Below, one piece after another: positions 28,330 to 37,302 of a stretch of DNA of 64,000 nt. The stretch comes from DASUAS01 sp963809795. Its GTDB lineage: Bacteria > Actinomycetota > Acidimicrobiia > IMCC26256 > DASPTH01. A program made the position numbers and the translations under genes. The stretch is taken from positions 62,001-126,000 of the forward strand of contig CAWELN010000021.1 in assembly GCA_963809795.1 (NCBI GenBank). Reading direction: 5' to 3'. Below the pieces are notes generated by a model, which was not told the origin of the DNA, did no database searches, and saw only the letters and a list, made by a program, of their open reading frames with translations. Numbering within the stretch: the stretch's first letter is position 1; every line of letters starts with the position of its first letter.

Positions 28330-28932
28330 TCAGGCCACCACTCTCGGGGTCCAGGCCGGGCGCCGCGCCTCGAAGGTGTCGATGTCGGCGACGTGGCGAA
28401 GGGTGATGCCGATGTCGTCGAGCCCCTCGAGCAGGCGGTAGTGGTGGAAGTCCTCGAGGTCGAAGGGCTCGTCGAGGTCGATGGCCGGGACCGCGACGCG
28501 CCGGTCGACGACGTCGATGACGATCTCGACCGACGGATCGTCCTCGACGGTGCGCATGATCCGGGTCACGACGTCGGCGGGAAGCTCCACCGGCAGCAAT
28601 CCGATCTTGAGGCAGTTGTTCCGGAAGATGTCGGCGAACCGCGCCGAGATCACGGCCCGGAACCCGTAGTCCTCGAGCGCCCAGGGTGCGTGCTCCCGTG
28701 ACGAGCCGGTGCCGAAGTTGGGTCCGGCCACCAGGATCTGCGCGCCGTCGAACTGCTCCTGGTTGAGCACGAAGTCCGAGCTCTCGCGCCACTCCGAGAA
28801 CAGCCCCTCGCCGAACCCGGTGCGCTCGACCCGCTTGAGCCAGTCGCTCGGGATGATCTGGTCGGTGTCGACGTCGGAGCGGTCGAGGGGGACGGCCCGG
28901 GCCACGATCTCGCGGACGGGTTGTATGGGCAC
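28330..28932 (-). CDS. leuD: 3-isopropylmalate dehydratase small subunit
   Basis: 200 aa swivelling domain of the LeuCD aconitase-type enzyme, which isomerises 2- to 3-isopropylmalate. Conserved SDVDTDQIIPSDWLKRVER near the start, GPNFGTGSSREHAPWAL (substrate-phosphate-like loop) and FRNNCLKIGLLP. The GTG at 28932 has a GAGGAG Shine-Dalgarno 5-10 nt upstream; that ribosome-binding site is part of a 61-bp repeat derived from the leuC end. Second gene of leuCD. Confidence 0.95.
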   Translation of the reverse strand: MPIQPVREIVARAVPLDRSDVDTDQIIPSDWLKRVERTGFGEGLFSEWRESSDFVLNQEQFDGAQILVAGPNFGTGSSREHAPWALEDYGFRAVISARFADIFRNNCLKIGLLPVELPADVVTRIMRTVEDDPSVEIVIDVVDRRVAVPAIDLDEPFDLEDFHHYRLLEGLDDIGITLRHVADIDTFEARRPAWTPRVVA

Positions 28933-28939
28933 GGGGTTC

Positions 28940-29095
28940 TCCTCACTTGATGGTCGATTCCGCGGCGCCGTCCCGCCTCCGGCAACGGCGCGGCTGCATC
29001 TCCTCACTTGATGGTCGATTCCGCGGCGCCGTCCCGCCTCCGGCAACGGCGCCGCTGCATCTCCTCACTTGATGGTCGAACGGCGCGGCTGCGTC
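28940..29095. repeat. 61-bp tandem duplication of the leuC 3' end
   Basis: Two full copies begin at 28940 and 29001 (period 61 bp, one mismatch seen near 29052), and a third, shorter copy begins at 29062 lacking 27 central bases. On the coding (minus) strand every copy contains the last leuC codons, the TGA stop and the GAGGAG ribosome-binding site. The short copy is the real leuC end; the two full copies fill the leuC-leuD gap. Confidence 0.9.
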
Positions 29096-30498
29096 TCCTC
29101 GTCGAGGTCGTCAGGGGTGGCGAAGTGGCCGGCGATGGCGGTGGCAACGGCCACCTCCGGTGACACCAGGTGCGTACGCCCGCCCTTGCCCTGCCGGCCC
29201 TCGAAGTTGCGGTTCGACGTGGAGGCGCACCGCTCGCCGACCGCCAGCTTGTCGGGATTCATCGCCAGGCACATCGAGCAGCCGGCCTCCCGCCAGTCGA
29301 AGCCGGCGGCCAGGAACACCTCGTGCAGCCCCTCGGCCTCGGCCGCGGCCTTCACGCTCATCGAGCCCGGGACCACCAGCGTGCGCACGCCGTCGCGCAC
29401 CTTCCGCCCGGCGGCCACCGCCGCCGCCGCCCGCAGGTCCTCGATGCGGGAGTTCGTGCACGATCCGATGAACACCGTGTCGACCGGGATCTCGCGCACC
29501 TGGGTGCCCGCCTTCAGCCCCATGTAGGCCAGCGCCCGCTTGGCGCTGTCGCGCGCGTCGGGATCGGCGAACGAGTCGGGGCTCGGCACCGCTTCGTCGA
29601 TGAAGACGGATTGCGCCGGGTTGGTGCCCCACGTGACCGACGGCTTGAGCGCGGCGGCGTCGAGCACGACCTCCTTGTCGAACGCGGCGCCGTCGTCGGT
29701 GACGAGCGAGCGCCAGTCGTCGACGGCCTGTTCCCAGGCCGTGCCCGACGGTGCGAACTCGCGGCCCTCGAGGTAGGCGAACGTGGTGTCGTCGGGCCCG
29801 ATGAGCCCGGCACGCGCACCCGCTTCGATCGACATGTTGCAGACGGTCATGCGCCCTTCCATGGAGAGCGCCCGGATCGCCGAGCCGCGGTACTCGATGA
29901 TCGAGCCGATGCCACCGCCGGTGCCGATGCGGTTGATGATCGCGAGCACGACGTCCTTGGCGGTGACGCCACGCGGCAGCTCGCCGTCGACGGTGACGGC
30001 CATCGTGCCCGGGCGCGCCTGGGGGAGCGTCTGGGTCGCGAGCACGTGCTCGACCTCGCTGGTGCCGATGCCGAAGGCCAGCGCGCCGAACGCGCCGTGC
30101 GTCGACGTGTGGCTGTCGCCGCAGACGATGGTGAGGCCCGGCTGGGTGAGCCCCAGCTCCGGGCCGATGACGTGCACGATGCCCTGGCCGGGTGCGCCCA
30201 TCGGGTAGAGCCGGATGCCGAACTCGGCACAATTCGCCGCGAGCACCTCCATCTGCTTGCGCGAGATGGGGTCCGCCACCGGCCGGTCGATGTGCTCGGT
30301 CGGCACGTTGTGGTCCATGGTGGCGACGGTGAGATCGGGCCGGCGGACGGTGCGTCCGGCCAGGCGGAGCCCGTCGAACGCCTGGGGCGACGTGACCTCG
30401 TGGATCAGGTGCAGGTCGATGTAGAGGAGGTCGGGCTCGCCCTCGCCGTGCCGCACGACGTGGCGTTCCCACACCTTCTCGGAGAGCGTTCGGGCCAT
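29065..30498 (-). CDS. leuC: 3-isopropylmalate dehydratase large subunit
   Basis: 477 aa aconitase-family subunit. Iron-sulfur ligands: Cys of VFIGSCTNSRIEDL and the pair in GCSMCLAMNPD. Substrate loop VCGDSHTSTHGAFGALAFGIGTSEVEHVLATQ. Start MARTLSEKVWERHVVRHGEGEPDLLYIDLH is the family N-terminus. Partner of leuD downstream. A CAGAAT -10-like box ends 6 nt before the ATG, so the mRNA may be leaderless; no attenuator is visible here, unlike at leuA and leuB. Confidence 0.96.
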   Translation of the reverse strand: MARTLSEKVWERHVVRHGEGEPDLLYIDLHLIHEVTSPQAFDGLRLAGRTVRRPDLTVATMDHNVPTEHIDRPVADPISRKQMEVLAANCAEFGIRLYPMGAPGQGIVHVIGPELGLTQPGLTIVCGDSHTSTHGAFGALAFGIGTSEVEHVLATQTLPQARPGTMAVTVDGELPRGVTAKDVVLAIINRIGTGGGIGSIIEYRGSAIRALSMEGRMTVCNMSIEAGARAGLIGPDDTTFAYLEGREFAPSGTAWEQAVDDWRSLVTDDGAAFDKEVVLDAAALKPSVTWGTNPAQSVFIDEAVPSPDSFADPDARDSAKRALAYMGLKAGTQVREIPVDTVFIGSCTNSRIEDLRAAAAVAAGRKVRDGVRTLVVPGSMSVKAAAEAEGLHEVFLAAGFDWREAGCSMCLAMNPDKLAVGERCASTSNRNFEGRQGKGGRTHLVSPEVAVATAIAGHFATPDDLDEETQPRRSTIK

Positions 30499-30504
30499 GG
30501 TCTG

Positions 30505-30510
30505 ATTCTG
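30505..30510 (-). promoter_or_regulatory. -10-like element CAGAAT upstream of leuC
   Basis: On the minus strand CAGAAT ends 6 nt before the leuC ATG, the spacing seen at other leaderless genes. Confidence 0.4.
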
Positions 30511-30534
30511 CCAGGCGCGTGCTTCACTGCTCGT

Positions 30535-31995
30535 ATGAGTTCCCCCGGGTTGCACATGGGCACCGCGAAAGGTCGGTGGGTCGTCGCCGCCGCGGTGCTC
30601 GGCTCGGGCGTCGCCTTCCTCGACGGCACCGTCGTGAACGCCGCCCTGCCCGCGATCGCCCGCGACCTGCACGCGAACCTCGGCGATCTGCAGTGGGTGC
30701 TCACCGGGTACCTGCTCACGCTCGGCTCGCTCCTGGTGCTCGGCGGCTCGCTCGGCGACCGCTACGGCCGTCGCCGGATCTTCCAGATCGGGCTGGTCTC
30801 CTTCGCGCTCACGTCGCTGCTGTGCGCGATCGCGCCCGATACCGGCTTCCTGATCATGGCGCGGTGCGTGCAGGGCGTCGCGGCCGCGCTGGTCGTGCCC
30901 AACAGCCTCGCGATCGTGTCGGCGTCGTTCGCGACCGAAGACCGCGGCCGGGCCATCGGCGCATGGTCGGGGCTCGGGGGCATCGCCACCGCCTTCGGGC
31001 CGTTCCTGGGCGGGTACCTCATCGACTCGGTGTCGTGGCGCTGGGTCTTCGTGATCAACCTGCCGATCGCCGCCGTCGCGTTCTGGACCGCGCGGGTGCA
31101 CGTCCCCGAGTCGCGCGACGAACATGCCGGCGCCCGGCTCGATGTCGCCGGCAGTGCGCTGCTCACCGTCGGGCTCGCGGGTGTGGTCTACGCGCTCATC
31201 GAGGGTCCCGGCAACGGGTGGAAGCCGCTCTCGGTCGGGCTCGGCGTGTTCGGGGTCTTCGCTCTCGTCGCGTTCCTCATGGTGGAGGCGCGCAAGCAGA
31301 ACCCGATGATCCCGCTCTCCATCTTCCGCTCCCAGCAGTTCTCGGGTGCGAATGCCGTCACCTTCGCGGTGTACGCGGCGCTGGGCACGGTGACGTTCCT
31401 GCTGGTGGTGCACCTCCAGACCGATCTCGGCTACTCGGCACTGGAGGCGGGCGCATCGTTGCTGCCGATCACCGCGTGCATGCTGCTGCTCTCTGCCCGC
31501 GCCGGCGCGCTCGCCCAGCGCATCGGTCCGCGCATCCCGATGACGGTCGGGCCGCTGGTCGTCGCCGTCGGCATGGTGCTGCTCGGGCGGGTCGAGCCCG
31601 GCACCACCTACTGGGAGACGGTGTTCCCCGCCCTGATCGTGCTCGGCCTGGGCCTTTCGCTCACCGTGGCTCCGCTCACCGCGACCGTGCTGGGCGCGGT
31701 CGAGGACGCCCACGCCGGCATCGCCTCCGCCATCAACAACGCGGTGGCCCGCATCGCGGGACTCCTCGCGGTCGCAGTCCTGCCCGCGGCGGCCGGGCTC
31801 ACCGCGGGGCAGGGTCTCGATCTCGTCGACGGGTTCTCCCGCGCCATGTACATCGCCGCCGGACTCGCGGTGATCGGCGGTGTCCTTGCGTTCCTCACCA
31901 TCAGGCGGGCGGTGTTCGTGGAGCCGGTCGTCCGCGGCAATCCGGCCATTCCCTGCTACGACGCCGGATTGCGCGTGGCAGGATCTCGCGCATGA
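30535..31995 (+). CDS. MFS transporter, DHA2 (14-helix) drug:H+ antiporter family
   Basis: 486 aa with about 14 hydrophobic helices. DHA2 motifs: FLDGTVVNAALPAIARDL in helix 1, LQWVLTGYLLTLGSLLVLGG, the loop GDRYGRRRIFQIGL (motif A), and motif C-like GGIATAFGPFLGGYL. Likely exports drugs or other small molecules. Divergent from leuC (36-nt gap) and overlapping the pyrophosphatase start by ATGA. Substrate not predictable. Confidence 0.9.
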   Translation: MSSPGLHMGTAKGRWVVAAAVLGSGVAFLDGTVVNAALPAIARDLHANLGDLQWVLTGYLLTLGSLLVLGGSLGDRYGRRRIFQIGLVSFALTSLLCAIAPDTGFLIMARCVQGVAAALVVPNSLAIVSASFATEDRGRAIGAWSGLGGIATAFGPFLGGYLIDSVSWRWVFVINLPIAAVAFWTARVHVPESRDEHAGARLDVAGSALLTVGLAGVVYALIEGPGNGWKPLSVGLGVFGVFALVAFLMVEARKQNPMIPLSIFRSQQFSGANAVTFAVYAALGTVTFLLVVHLQTDLGYSALEAGASLLPITACMLLLSARAGALAQRIGPRIPMTVGPLVVAVGMVLLGRVEPGTTYWETVFPALIVLGLGLSLTVAPLTATVLGAVEDAHAGIASAINNAVARIAGLLAVAVLPAAAGLTAGQGLDLVDGFSRAMYIAAGLAVIGGVLAFLTIRRAVFVEPVVRGNPAIPCYDAGLRVAGSRA

Positions 31996-32489
31996 ACCCC
32001 GGCGATACCTTCGACGTCGTCATCGAGATCCCGCGTGGCAGCCGCAACAAGTACGAGTACGACCACGAACGGCACGTGATCCGCCTCGACCGGCGTCTGT
32101 TCTCGGCCACGGTGTACCCGGCCGACTACGGCTTCGTCCCCGACACGCTGGCGCTCGACGGCGACCCCCTCGACGTCCTGGTGCTGCTCGAGGACCCGAC
32201 GTTCCCCGGCTGCTGGGTGGAGGTGCGGGCGGTCGGGGTGTTCGGGATGGAGGACGAGAAGGGTCCCGACGCCAAGATCCTCTGCGTGCCCCAGCACGAC
32301 CCCATCTACGAGGACGTGCACGACCTGAGCGAGCTGCCGTCGCGCCTGCTCGACGAGATCGAGCACTTCTTCGACGTCTACAAGATGCTGGAGCCGGCGA
32401 AGAGCTCGATCACTCGCGGCTATGAGGGTCGCGAGGCGGCGTACCGCGAGATCGAGGCGTCGAGGTTGCGGTTCCAGAGCTCGGCATAG
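31992..32489 (+). CDS. ppa: Inorganic pyrophosphatase
   Basis: 165 aa type I (Mg-dependent) pyrophosphatase; cleaves PPi and pulls biosynthetic reactions forward. The signature Asp cluster is DYGFVPDTLALDGDPLDVLVLL, with the earlier IEIPRGSRNKYEYD and the later KGPDAKILCVPQHDP. Start overlaps the MFS stop (ATGA). A CAGGAT -10-like box 7 nt upstream could give a separate transcript. Its last 70 nt overlap, on the other strand, the 3' end of the ABC exporter gene. Confidence 0.96.
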   Translation: MNPGDTFDVVIEIPRGSRNKYEYDHERHVIRLDRRLFSATVYPADYGFVPDTLALDGDPLDVLVLLEDPTFPGCWVEVRAVGVFGMEDEKGPDAKILCVPQHDPIYEDVHDLSELPSRLLDEIEHFFDVYKMLEPAKSSITRGYEGREAAYREIEASRLRFQSSA

Positions 32490-35400
32490 GGGCCGCCCTG
32501 CTCCAGCAGCTCCTCGTGGCTGCCGGTCTCGACGATCCGGCCGTCGTCGACCACCACGATCCGGTCGGCGGTGCGGGCGGTCTGCAGGCGGTGGGCGATC
32601 AACAACGTGGTGCGGTCGCGCGACACCACGCCCATCGCCCGTTGCACCCGGGCCTCGGTGCTGAGGTCGAGGTTGGCCGTCGCCTCGTCGAGCAGCAGGA
32701 TCGCCGGATCCACCAGGAGGGCGCGGGCCAGGCAGAGCAGCTGCCGCTGCCCCGCCGACAGTGACCGGCCGCGCTCGGTCACCGGGTGGAGATACCCGTC
32801 GCGCAAGCCGGCGATGAAGTCGTGTGCACCGACCGCGCGCGCGGCCCGCTCCACCTCGGCGTCGGACGCGTCGGGCCGACCGTACGCGATGTTGTCGCGC
32901 ACGGTGCCGGAGAACAGGAACGCCTCCTGGGGGACGTAGCCGAGCCGACGACGGTACGCGCGCAGGTCCAGGTCGGTGACGGGGACACCGTCGACGAGCA
33001 CCTGGCCCGAATCGGCGTCGTAGAAGCGCGCCACCAGCTTGACCAGCGTGGACTTGCCCGCGCCGGTCTCGCCCACGAGCGCCACCGTCTCGCCGGCGAC
33101 GACCTCGAGGTCGATGCCGTGCAGGGTCTCCCGTCCGGTGCCCGGGTAGGAGAAGCGCACGCCCTTGAAGCACAGCGCGCCGCGGAGGTGCGCGGGGACG
33201 ACGGGTTCGACCGCATCGGGCGTCGTCACCGGTGTCTGCATGAGCTCGTTGATCTTCGTCATCGACGCCACCGCCTGCTGCCACTGGTCGAACACCTGGG
33301 AGAGCTGCTGGACGGGTGCGAAGAACTGGTCGAGGTACAGGAGGAACGCGATGACGGTGCCGGCGGCGATGGTGCCGTCGTGCACGAGCGCGCTGCCGAG
33401 CGCGAGCACCACCGCGTCGCCGCACGTGGCGAGGAACAGGATGAACGGGAAGTAGAGCGCCTGGAGCACCTGCGTCTGCAGCCGCGCGTCGAGGTAGCGG
33501 CGCGCGGTGGCGTGGAACGACTCGATGTTCCGCTCTTCCCGCACGTACGCCTGCGCCTCGCGCACCCCCGAGATGCTCTCCTGGAACTCGGCGTTGACGG
33601 TGGAGATCGTCTCCCGGGCGTGCGCGTACGCGTGTGCCGAGCGACGCCCGAACCACACGGTGGCGATCAGGAGCGGAGGAACCAGCACGAGCACGCCGAG
33701 CGTGAGCGGCCAGCTCAACAGGCTGAGCACGACCAGCACGCCGACGAAGCTGAGGATGTTGACGACGGCGGTGATGAGGCCGGTCTGCAGCAGCTGCGCG
33801 AACGCGTCGACGTCGGTGGTCATGCGGGTCATGATCCGGCCCGACATCTCGCGGTCGTAGTAGTCGAGCGCGAGGCGCTGCAGGTGGGCGAAGATGCGGA
33901 TGCGCAGCGCGAAGAGGAGGCGTTCGGCGGTACGACCGGTGTACCGCGTGTACGCCCAGGTGACGACCCAGTCGACGAGCGTCGCGCCCAGGAAGAGCAC
34001 CGACGCGGTCCACAAGGCGCCCGTGGCGTGGTGCTGCACGCCCTCGTTCAGACCCTGCTGGACCAGGAAGGGGCCCGCCAGCGTCAGGAGCGTGTCGATC
34101 ACGATCAGCCCGAAGCCGATGAGGAGGGGGCGGCGGTAGGGACGCAGGAACGGCCGGAGCCGGAAGTGCTCGCTCCCCGCGGCCTCGGCGGCGACGTCGA
34201 CGTCGGGCTCGTCGTCGGCCGGTGGCAACGCGTCGACCGCGGCCAGCAGCTCCGGCGTGGGAGCCAACGCGATGCCACCGCCGGCGCCGCGCGCGGATGC
34301 GCCGCTGCCCCCGAAGCCGCCTCGCGCCACTGCGGGCCCGGAAGGTGCGATGAAGGCGCGCACCCCCTCGGCCTCGGCGGTGCGGTCCCACAGCGACGCG
34401 GTGACGCCGCTGGCGTCGGGCGCGTCGCGGTCGGGTTCGACCACCTCGTCGTCCTCGAGGTCGTCGCCGGGACCCTGGAGCAGCGCCCGGTACTCGGGCG
34501 ACGACGCCAGCAGCTCCTCGTGGGTGCCGCTCTCCGCAACCCGGCCGTCCGCCACCAGCACGATGCGGTCGGCGAGGCGCAGGGTCGAGCGCCGGTGGGC
34601 GATGAGCACCGTCGTGCGGTCGGCCATGATCTCGCGCAGCGTGGCGTGGATCTGCTCCTCGGTGCGCGTGTCGACCGACGACGTGGCGTCGTCGAGCACG
34701 AGCACGCGAGGGTCCGTGAGCACCGCACGCGCGATGGAGATGCGCTGGCGTTGACCGCCGGAGAGCGTGAGCCCGCGTTCGCCGACCACGGTGTCGTAGC
34801 CGAGCGGGAGCTCCATCACGAAGTCGTGCGCACCCGCGATGCGCGCGGCCCGCTCGACGTCGTCGTCGGACGCGTTCGGGCGCCCGTAGGCGATGTTCGT
34901 GCGCACGGTGTCGGAGAACAGGAACGCGTCCTCGAACACGATGCCGATCTCGCGGCGCACCGAGTCGAGGGTGACGTCGCGCACGTCGACGCCGTCGATC
35001 CGGATGCTGCCGTCCTGTACGTCGTAGAAGCGGGGGAGGAGCAGGCTCACCGTCGACTTGCCCGACCCCGAGGCGCCGACCAGCGCGATCGTCTCGCCCG
35101 GCGCCACCCGGAGCGAGAAGTCCCGCAGCACCGGTTCCGAGCGCAGGTACCCGTAGCTGACGTGCTCGAAGGTGATCTCGGCGCTGGTCACCTGGAGCGG
35201 CGGCGCGTCCGGCCGCTCGGTGACGAGTGGGTTCGAGTCGATCAGCTCGAAGATCCGCTCGGTTCCCGCGCGCGCCTGCTCGGCCACCGCCACCATCCCG
35301 GCGAACATGCGCACCGGCGCGAGGAGCTGCACGAGGTAGGTGGAGAAGGCGAGGAACGTGCCGATGCTGATCTGGCCCTCGATGGCCAGCCACCCGCCGA

Positions 35401-36178
35401 GGGCGAGCACGCCGACCTGGCCGAGGGCGGGGATGGCCTGGAGCGCCGACTGGTACCGCGCCTGGAGCCGCACCGTGCGGACCCGCGAACGGTAGAGGCC
35501 CTCCGCGGCGTCGGTGAGGCCGGCCAGCTCGCGGTCCTCCTGGCCGAAGCCCTTCACGACCCGCACGCCGCTGACCGCCTCGTCGACCACGCCCGCCACC
35601 TCGCCGGCGCGCTGCAGGGAGTCCCACTGGGCAGGGAACATCACGCGCCGCAACCGCAGCGACACGAACAGCAGTGCCGGCACGATCGCGAGCACGATCA
35701 GCGTCAGCAGCGGTGAGAGCACGAGCATCACGACGAGGGACAGGACGAGGAGCACCACGTTCCCGGTCGCCAGGGGGAGGAAGCTCAGGAGCGTCTGGAC
35801 CAGCGCGAGGTCGGAGTTCGCGCGCGAGACGACCTGACCAGTGGGCAGCTGGTCGTGACGGGCGAAGTCGAGGCGCTGCACGCGCTCGAAGATGGTGGTG
35901 CGCAGGTCGTGCTGCACGTCGAACGCGAATCGACCGCCGACGAACCGACGGATGTACGAGAGCACGAAGTTGACCGCGCCGAGGCCGACGAGCAGCACGA
36001 GCAATGGCCACAGCGCCTGGCTCTGCTCCACGATCACGTTGTCGACGACCGATCGCTCGATGAGCGGGATCAGGACGGTGATGATCGTGGTCCCGAGCGA
36101 GACGCCGAACGCGGTGAACACCTTGCGCTTGTGACGCGCGAGGAACGGCCAGAGGCGTCGGAGCCAACCGTTCTTCAC
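32420..36178 (-). CDS. Fused heterodimer-type ABC exporter (TMD-NBD-TMD-NBD)
   Basis: 1252 aa: two complete half-transporters joined by an acidic/Gly-rich linker (about 590-690). NBD1 has Walker A GASGSGKST and signature LSGGQRQR, but VFEDAFLF at the Q-loop (Glu for Gln) and VLVLDDATSSVD at Walker B (Asp for the catalytic Glu). NBD2 has VPQEAFLF and ILLLDEATANLD (normal) but signature LSAGQ. The NBD1 Walker motifs and the NBD2 signature form one ATP site, so one site is degenerate and one canonical, as in BmrCD or TM287/288. Probably multidrug or lipid export. GTG start overlaps marR by GTGA. Confidence 0.92.
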   Translation of the reverse strand: MKNGWLRRLWPFLARHKRKVFTAFGVSLGTTIITVLIPLIERSVVDNVIVEQSQALWPLLVLLVGLGAVNFVLSYIRRFVGGRFAFDVQHDLRTTIFERVQRLDFARHDQLPTGQVVSRANSDLALVQTLLSFLPLATGNVVLLVLSLVVMLVLSPLLTLIVLAIVPALLFVSLRLRRVMFPAQWDSLQRAGEVAGVVDEAVSGVRVVKGFGQEDRELAGLTDAAEGLYRSRVRTVRLQARYQSALQAIPALGQVGVLALGGWLAIEGQISIGTFLAFSTYLVQLLAPVRMFAGMVAVAEQARAGTERIFELIDSNPLVTERPDAPPLQVTSAEITFEHVSYGYLRSEPVLRDFSLRVAPGETIALVGASGSGKSTVSLLLPRFYDVQDGSIRIDGVDVRDVTLDSVRREIGIVFEDAFLFSDTVRTNIAYGRPNASDDDVERAARIAGAHDFVMELPLGYDTVVGERGLTLSGGQRQRISIARAVLTDPRVLVLDDATSSVDTRTEEQIHATLREIMADRTTVLIAHRRSTLRLADRIVLVADGRVAESGTHEELLASSPEYRALLQGPGDDLEDDEVVEPDRDAPDASGVTASLWDRTAEAEGVRAFIAPSGPAVARGGFGGSGASARGAGGGIALAPTPELLAAVDALPPADDEPDVDVAAEAAGSEHFRLRPFLRPYRRPLLIGFGLIVIDTLLTLAGPFLVQQGLNEGVQHHATGALWTASVLFLGATLVDWVVTWAYTRYTGRTAERLLFALRIRIFAHLQRLALDYYDREMSGRIMTRMTTDVDAFAQLLQTGLITAVVNILSFVGVLVVLSLLSWPLTLGVLVLVPPLLIATVWFGRRSAHAYAHARETISTVNAEFQESISGVREAQAYVREERNIESFHATARRYLDARLQTQVLQALYFPFILFLATCGDAVVLALGSALVHDGTIAAGTVIAFLLYLDQFFAPVQQLSQVFDQWQQAVASMTKINELMQTPVTTPDAVEPVVPAHLRGALCFKGVRFSYPGTGRETLHGIDLEVVAGETVALVGETGAGKSTLVKLVARFYDADSGQVLVDGVPVTDLDLRAYRRRLGYVPQEAFLFSGTVRDNIAYGRPDASDAEVERAARAVGAHDFIAGLRDGYLHPVTERGRSLSAGQRQLLCLARALLVDPAILLLDEATANLDLSTEARVQRAMGVVSRDRTTLLIAHRLQTARTADRIVVVDDGRIVETGSHEELLEQGGPYAELWNRNLDASISRYAASRPS

Positions 36179-36597
36179 GCGCCCTCCCTGGCCACCCGGC
36201 GCTGCTGCCGTCGTTGGTCGAGGGCGTCGCCGAGCTGCGCCAGCGCGACCTGGACCGCCTCCGGGTTCTCGACGTGGAACAGGAGGTCGTCGAGCTGCTC
36301 GCGCATCCCGCGTTCGGCTGTGCCGAGCACGGCGCGGCCCTCGGCGGTGATCTGCAGCCGCAGCGCGCGCCGGTCGTCGTCGGCGATGGCCCGGGTCACG
36401 AGGCCGCGCTCGGCGAGCGTGTCGATCGTCGCCGAGACCGTCGGCTTGGTGAGCGCCAGGCGCCCCGCGATCTGGCTGGCCCGCTCGGCGCCGTCGGCGA
36501 TCATGGCCAACAGCCGGTACTGGGACAGGGTCAGCTCGGTGCACGCCCGTTCGAGCAGGCGGGCCAGGCGGGCGAGGGTGAGGACGGCGGCATCCAT
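36175..36597 (-). CDS. MarR-family transcriptional regulator
   Basis: 140 aa winged helix-turn-helix protein: LTLSQYRLLAMIADGAERAS, ALTKPTVSATIDTLAERGLV (recognition helix) and DDRRALRLQITAEG (wing). First gene of an operon with the fused ABC exporter (4-nt overlap), so it probably represses it and itself until a substrate binds. The ATG at 36597 was preferred over 36609 because a TATGCT -10 box ends 7 nt before it. A palindrome overlapping the upstream promoter is a candidate operator. Confidence 0.9.
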   Translation of the reverse strand: MDAAVLTLARLARLLERACTELTLSQYRLLAMIADGAERASQIAGRLALTKPTVSATIDTLAERGLVTRAIADDDRRALRLQITAEGRAVLGTAERGMREQLDDLLFHVENPEAVQVALAQLGDALDQRRQQRRVAREGA

Positions 36598-36604
36598 GAT
36601 CGGA

Positions 36605-36622
36605 AGCATACCGAACAGTTCG
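36605..36622 (-). promoter_or_regulatory. marR-exporter promoter with candidate operator
   Basis: -10 TATGCT (36605-36610, minus strand) followed upstream by the perfect palindrome CGAACTGTTCG (36612-36622), which lies in the -10/-35 spacer where a repressor would block RNA polymerase. MarR autoregulation is typical of the family; binding is inferred. Confidence 0.5.
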
Positions 36623-36730
36623 TACTCCTACCTATGTCAGGAAGTTGTCAGGTGAGGGTCCGGGCCAGGTAGCGTTCAGCAGGCAAGCCGGCATTCACTG
36701 CGGCGTAACCGATCCGTAACGAATCGTCCG

Positions 36731-36736
36731 TACGGT
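36731..36736 (+). promoter_or_regulatory. -10 element TACGGT of the leaderless winged-helix regulator
   Basis: TACGGT ends 6 nt before the ATG at 36743. No Shine-Dalgarno. Confidence 0.55.
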
Positions 36737-36742
36737 GCGCAG

Positions 36743-37246
36743 ATGACCGACGTCGTCCTGGTGCGATGGCCCGAGGAAACCGAGCGGCTGGAACGGTTGC
36801 GGGCCGCCGGCGCGCCCCGTCTCCTCCTCGTGGGCGAAGACCTCGCGGCGCCCGAGCCGGTGGATCCGCTCGAGGACTGGATCCGGCTCCCGGCGGCCGA
36901 GGACGACCTCCGGGTCCGGGTCTCGACGTTGGCGTCACGGGCCGGGCGCACCGCGGTGGCGCCCACCGTCGACGACGACGGGCTGCTGCGCTACCGGGGC
37001 CGGTGGGTCACGCTCTCGCCGGTGGAGCGGGCGCTGGCGGCGGCGCTGATCGATCGCTTCAATGCAGTGGTGGGGCGGGACACCCTCGTGCGTCGCGCCT
37101 GGCCGGGCGGGAGCCCCACCCGGAATGCACTCGACGTGCACATGCTCCGTCTACGGCGGCGCATCTCGACCCTCGGGCTCGAGGTCCGCACGGTGCGCGC
37201 CCGCGGGTACCTCCTCCAGGCGCTCGAACCGAACGGCGTCGGGTAG
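36743..37246 (+). CDS. Winged-helix DNA-binding regulator with atypical N-terminal domain
   Basis: 167 aa. The C-terminal half (about 78-165) is an OmpR/PhoB-type winged helix: GRWVTLSPVERALAAALIDR, GRDTLVRRAWPGG, NALDVHMLRLRRRISTLGLE and VRTVRARGYLL. The N-terminal 75 residues (VVLVRWPEETERLERLRAAG then PRLLLVGED) look receiver-sized but lack the acidic pair and the phospho-acceptor Asp, so it is not a conventional response regulator. No kinase is adjacent. Targets unknown; hyuAB downstream or itself are possible. Confidence 0.78.
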   Translation: MTDVVLVRWPEETERLERLRAAGAPRLLLVGEDLAAPEPVDPLEDWIRLPAAEDDLRVRVSTLASRAGRTAVAPTVDDDGLLRYRGRWVTLSPVERALAAALIDRFNAVVGRDTLVRRAWPGGSPTRNALDVHMLRLRRRISTLGLEVRTVRARGYLLQALEPNGVG

Positions 37247-37288
37247 CCGGGCGGGAGCGGCGAGCGACGGCCGCCGCCCCGCCGTCGG

Positions 37289-37294
37289 TAGCGT
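37289..37294 (+). promoter_or_regulatory. -10 element TAGCGT of a leaderless hyuA promoter
   Basis: TAGCGT ends 8 nt before the GTG at 37303 and supports that start. Confidence 0.5.
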
Positions 37295-37302
37295 CGGGGG
37301 CC

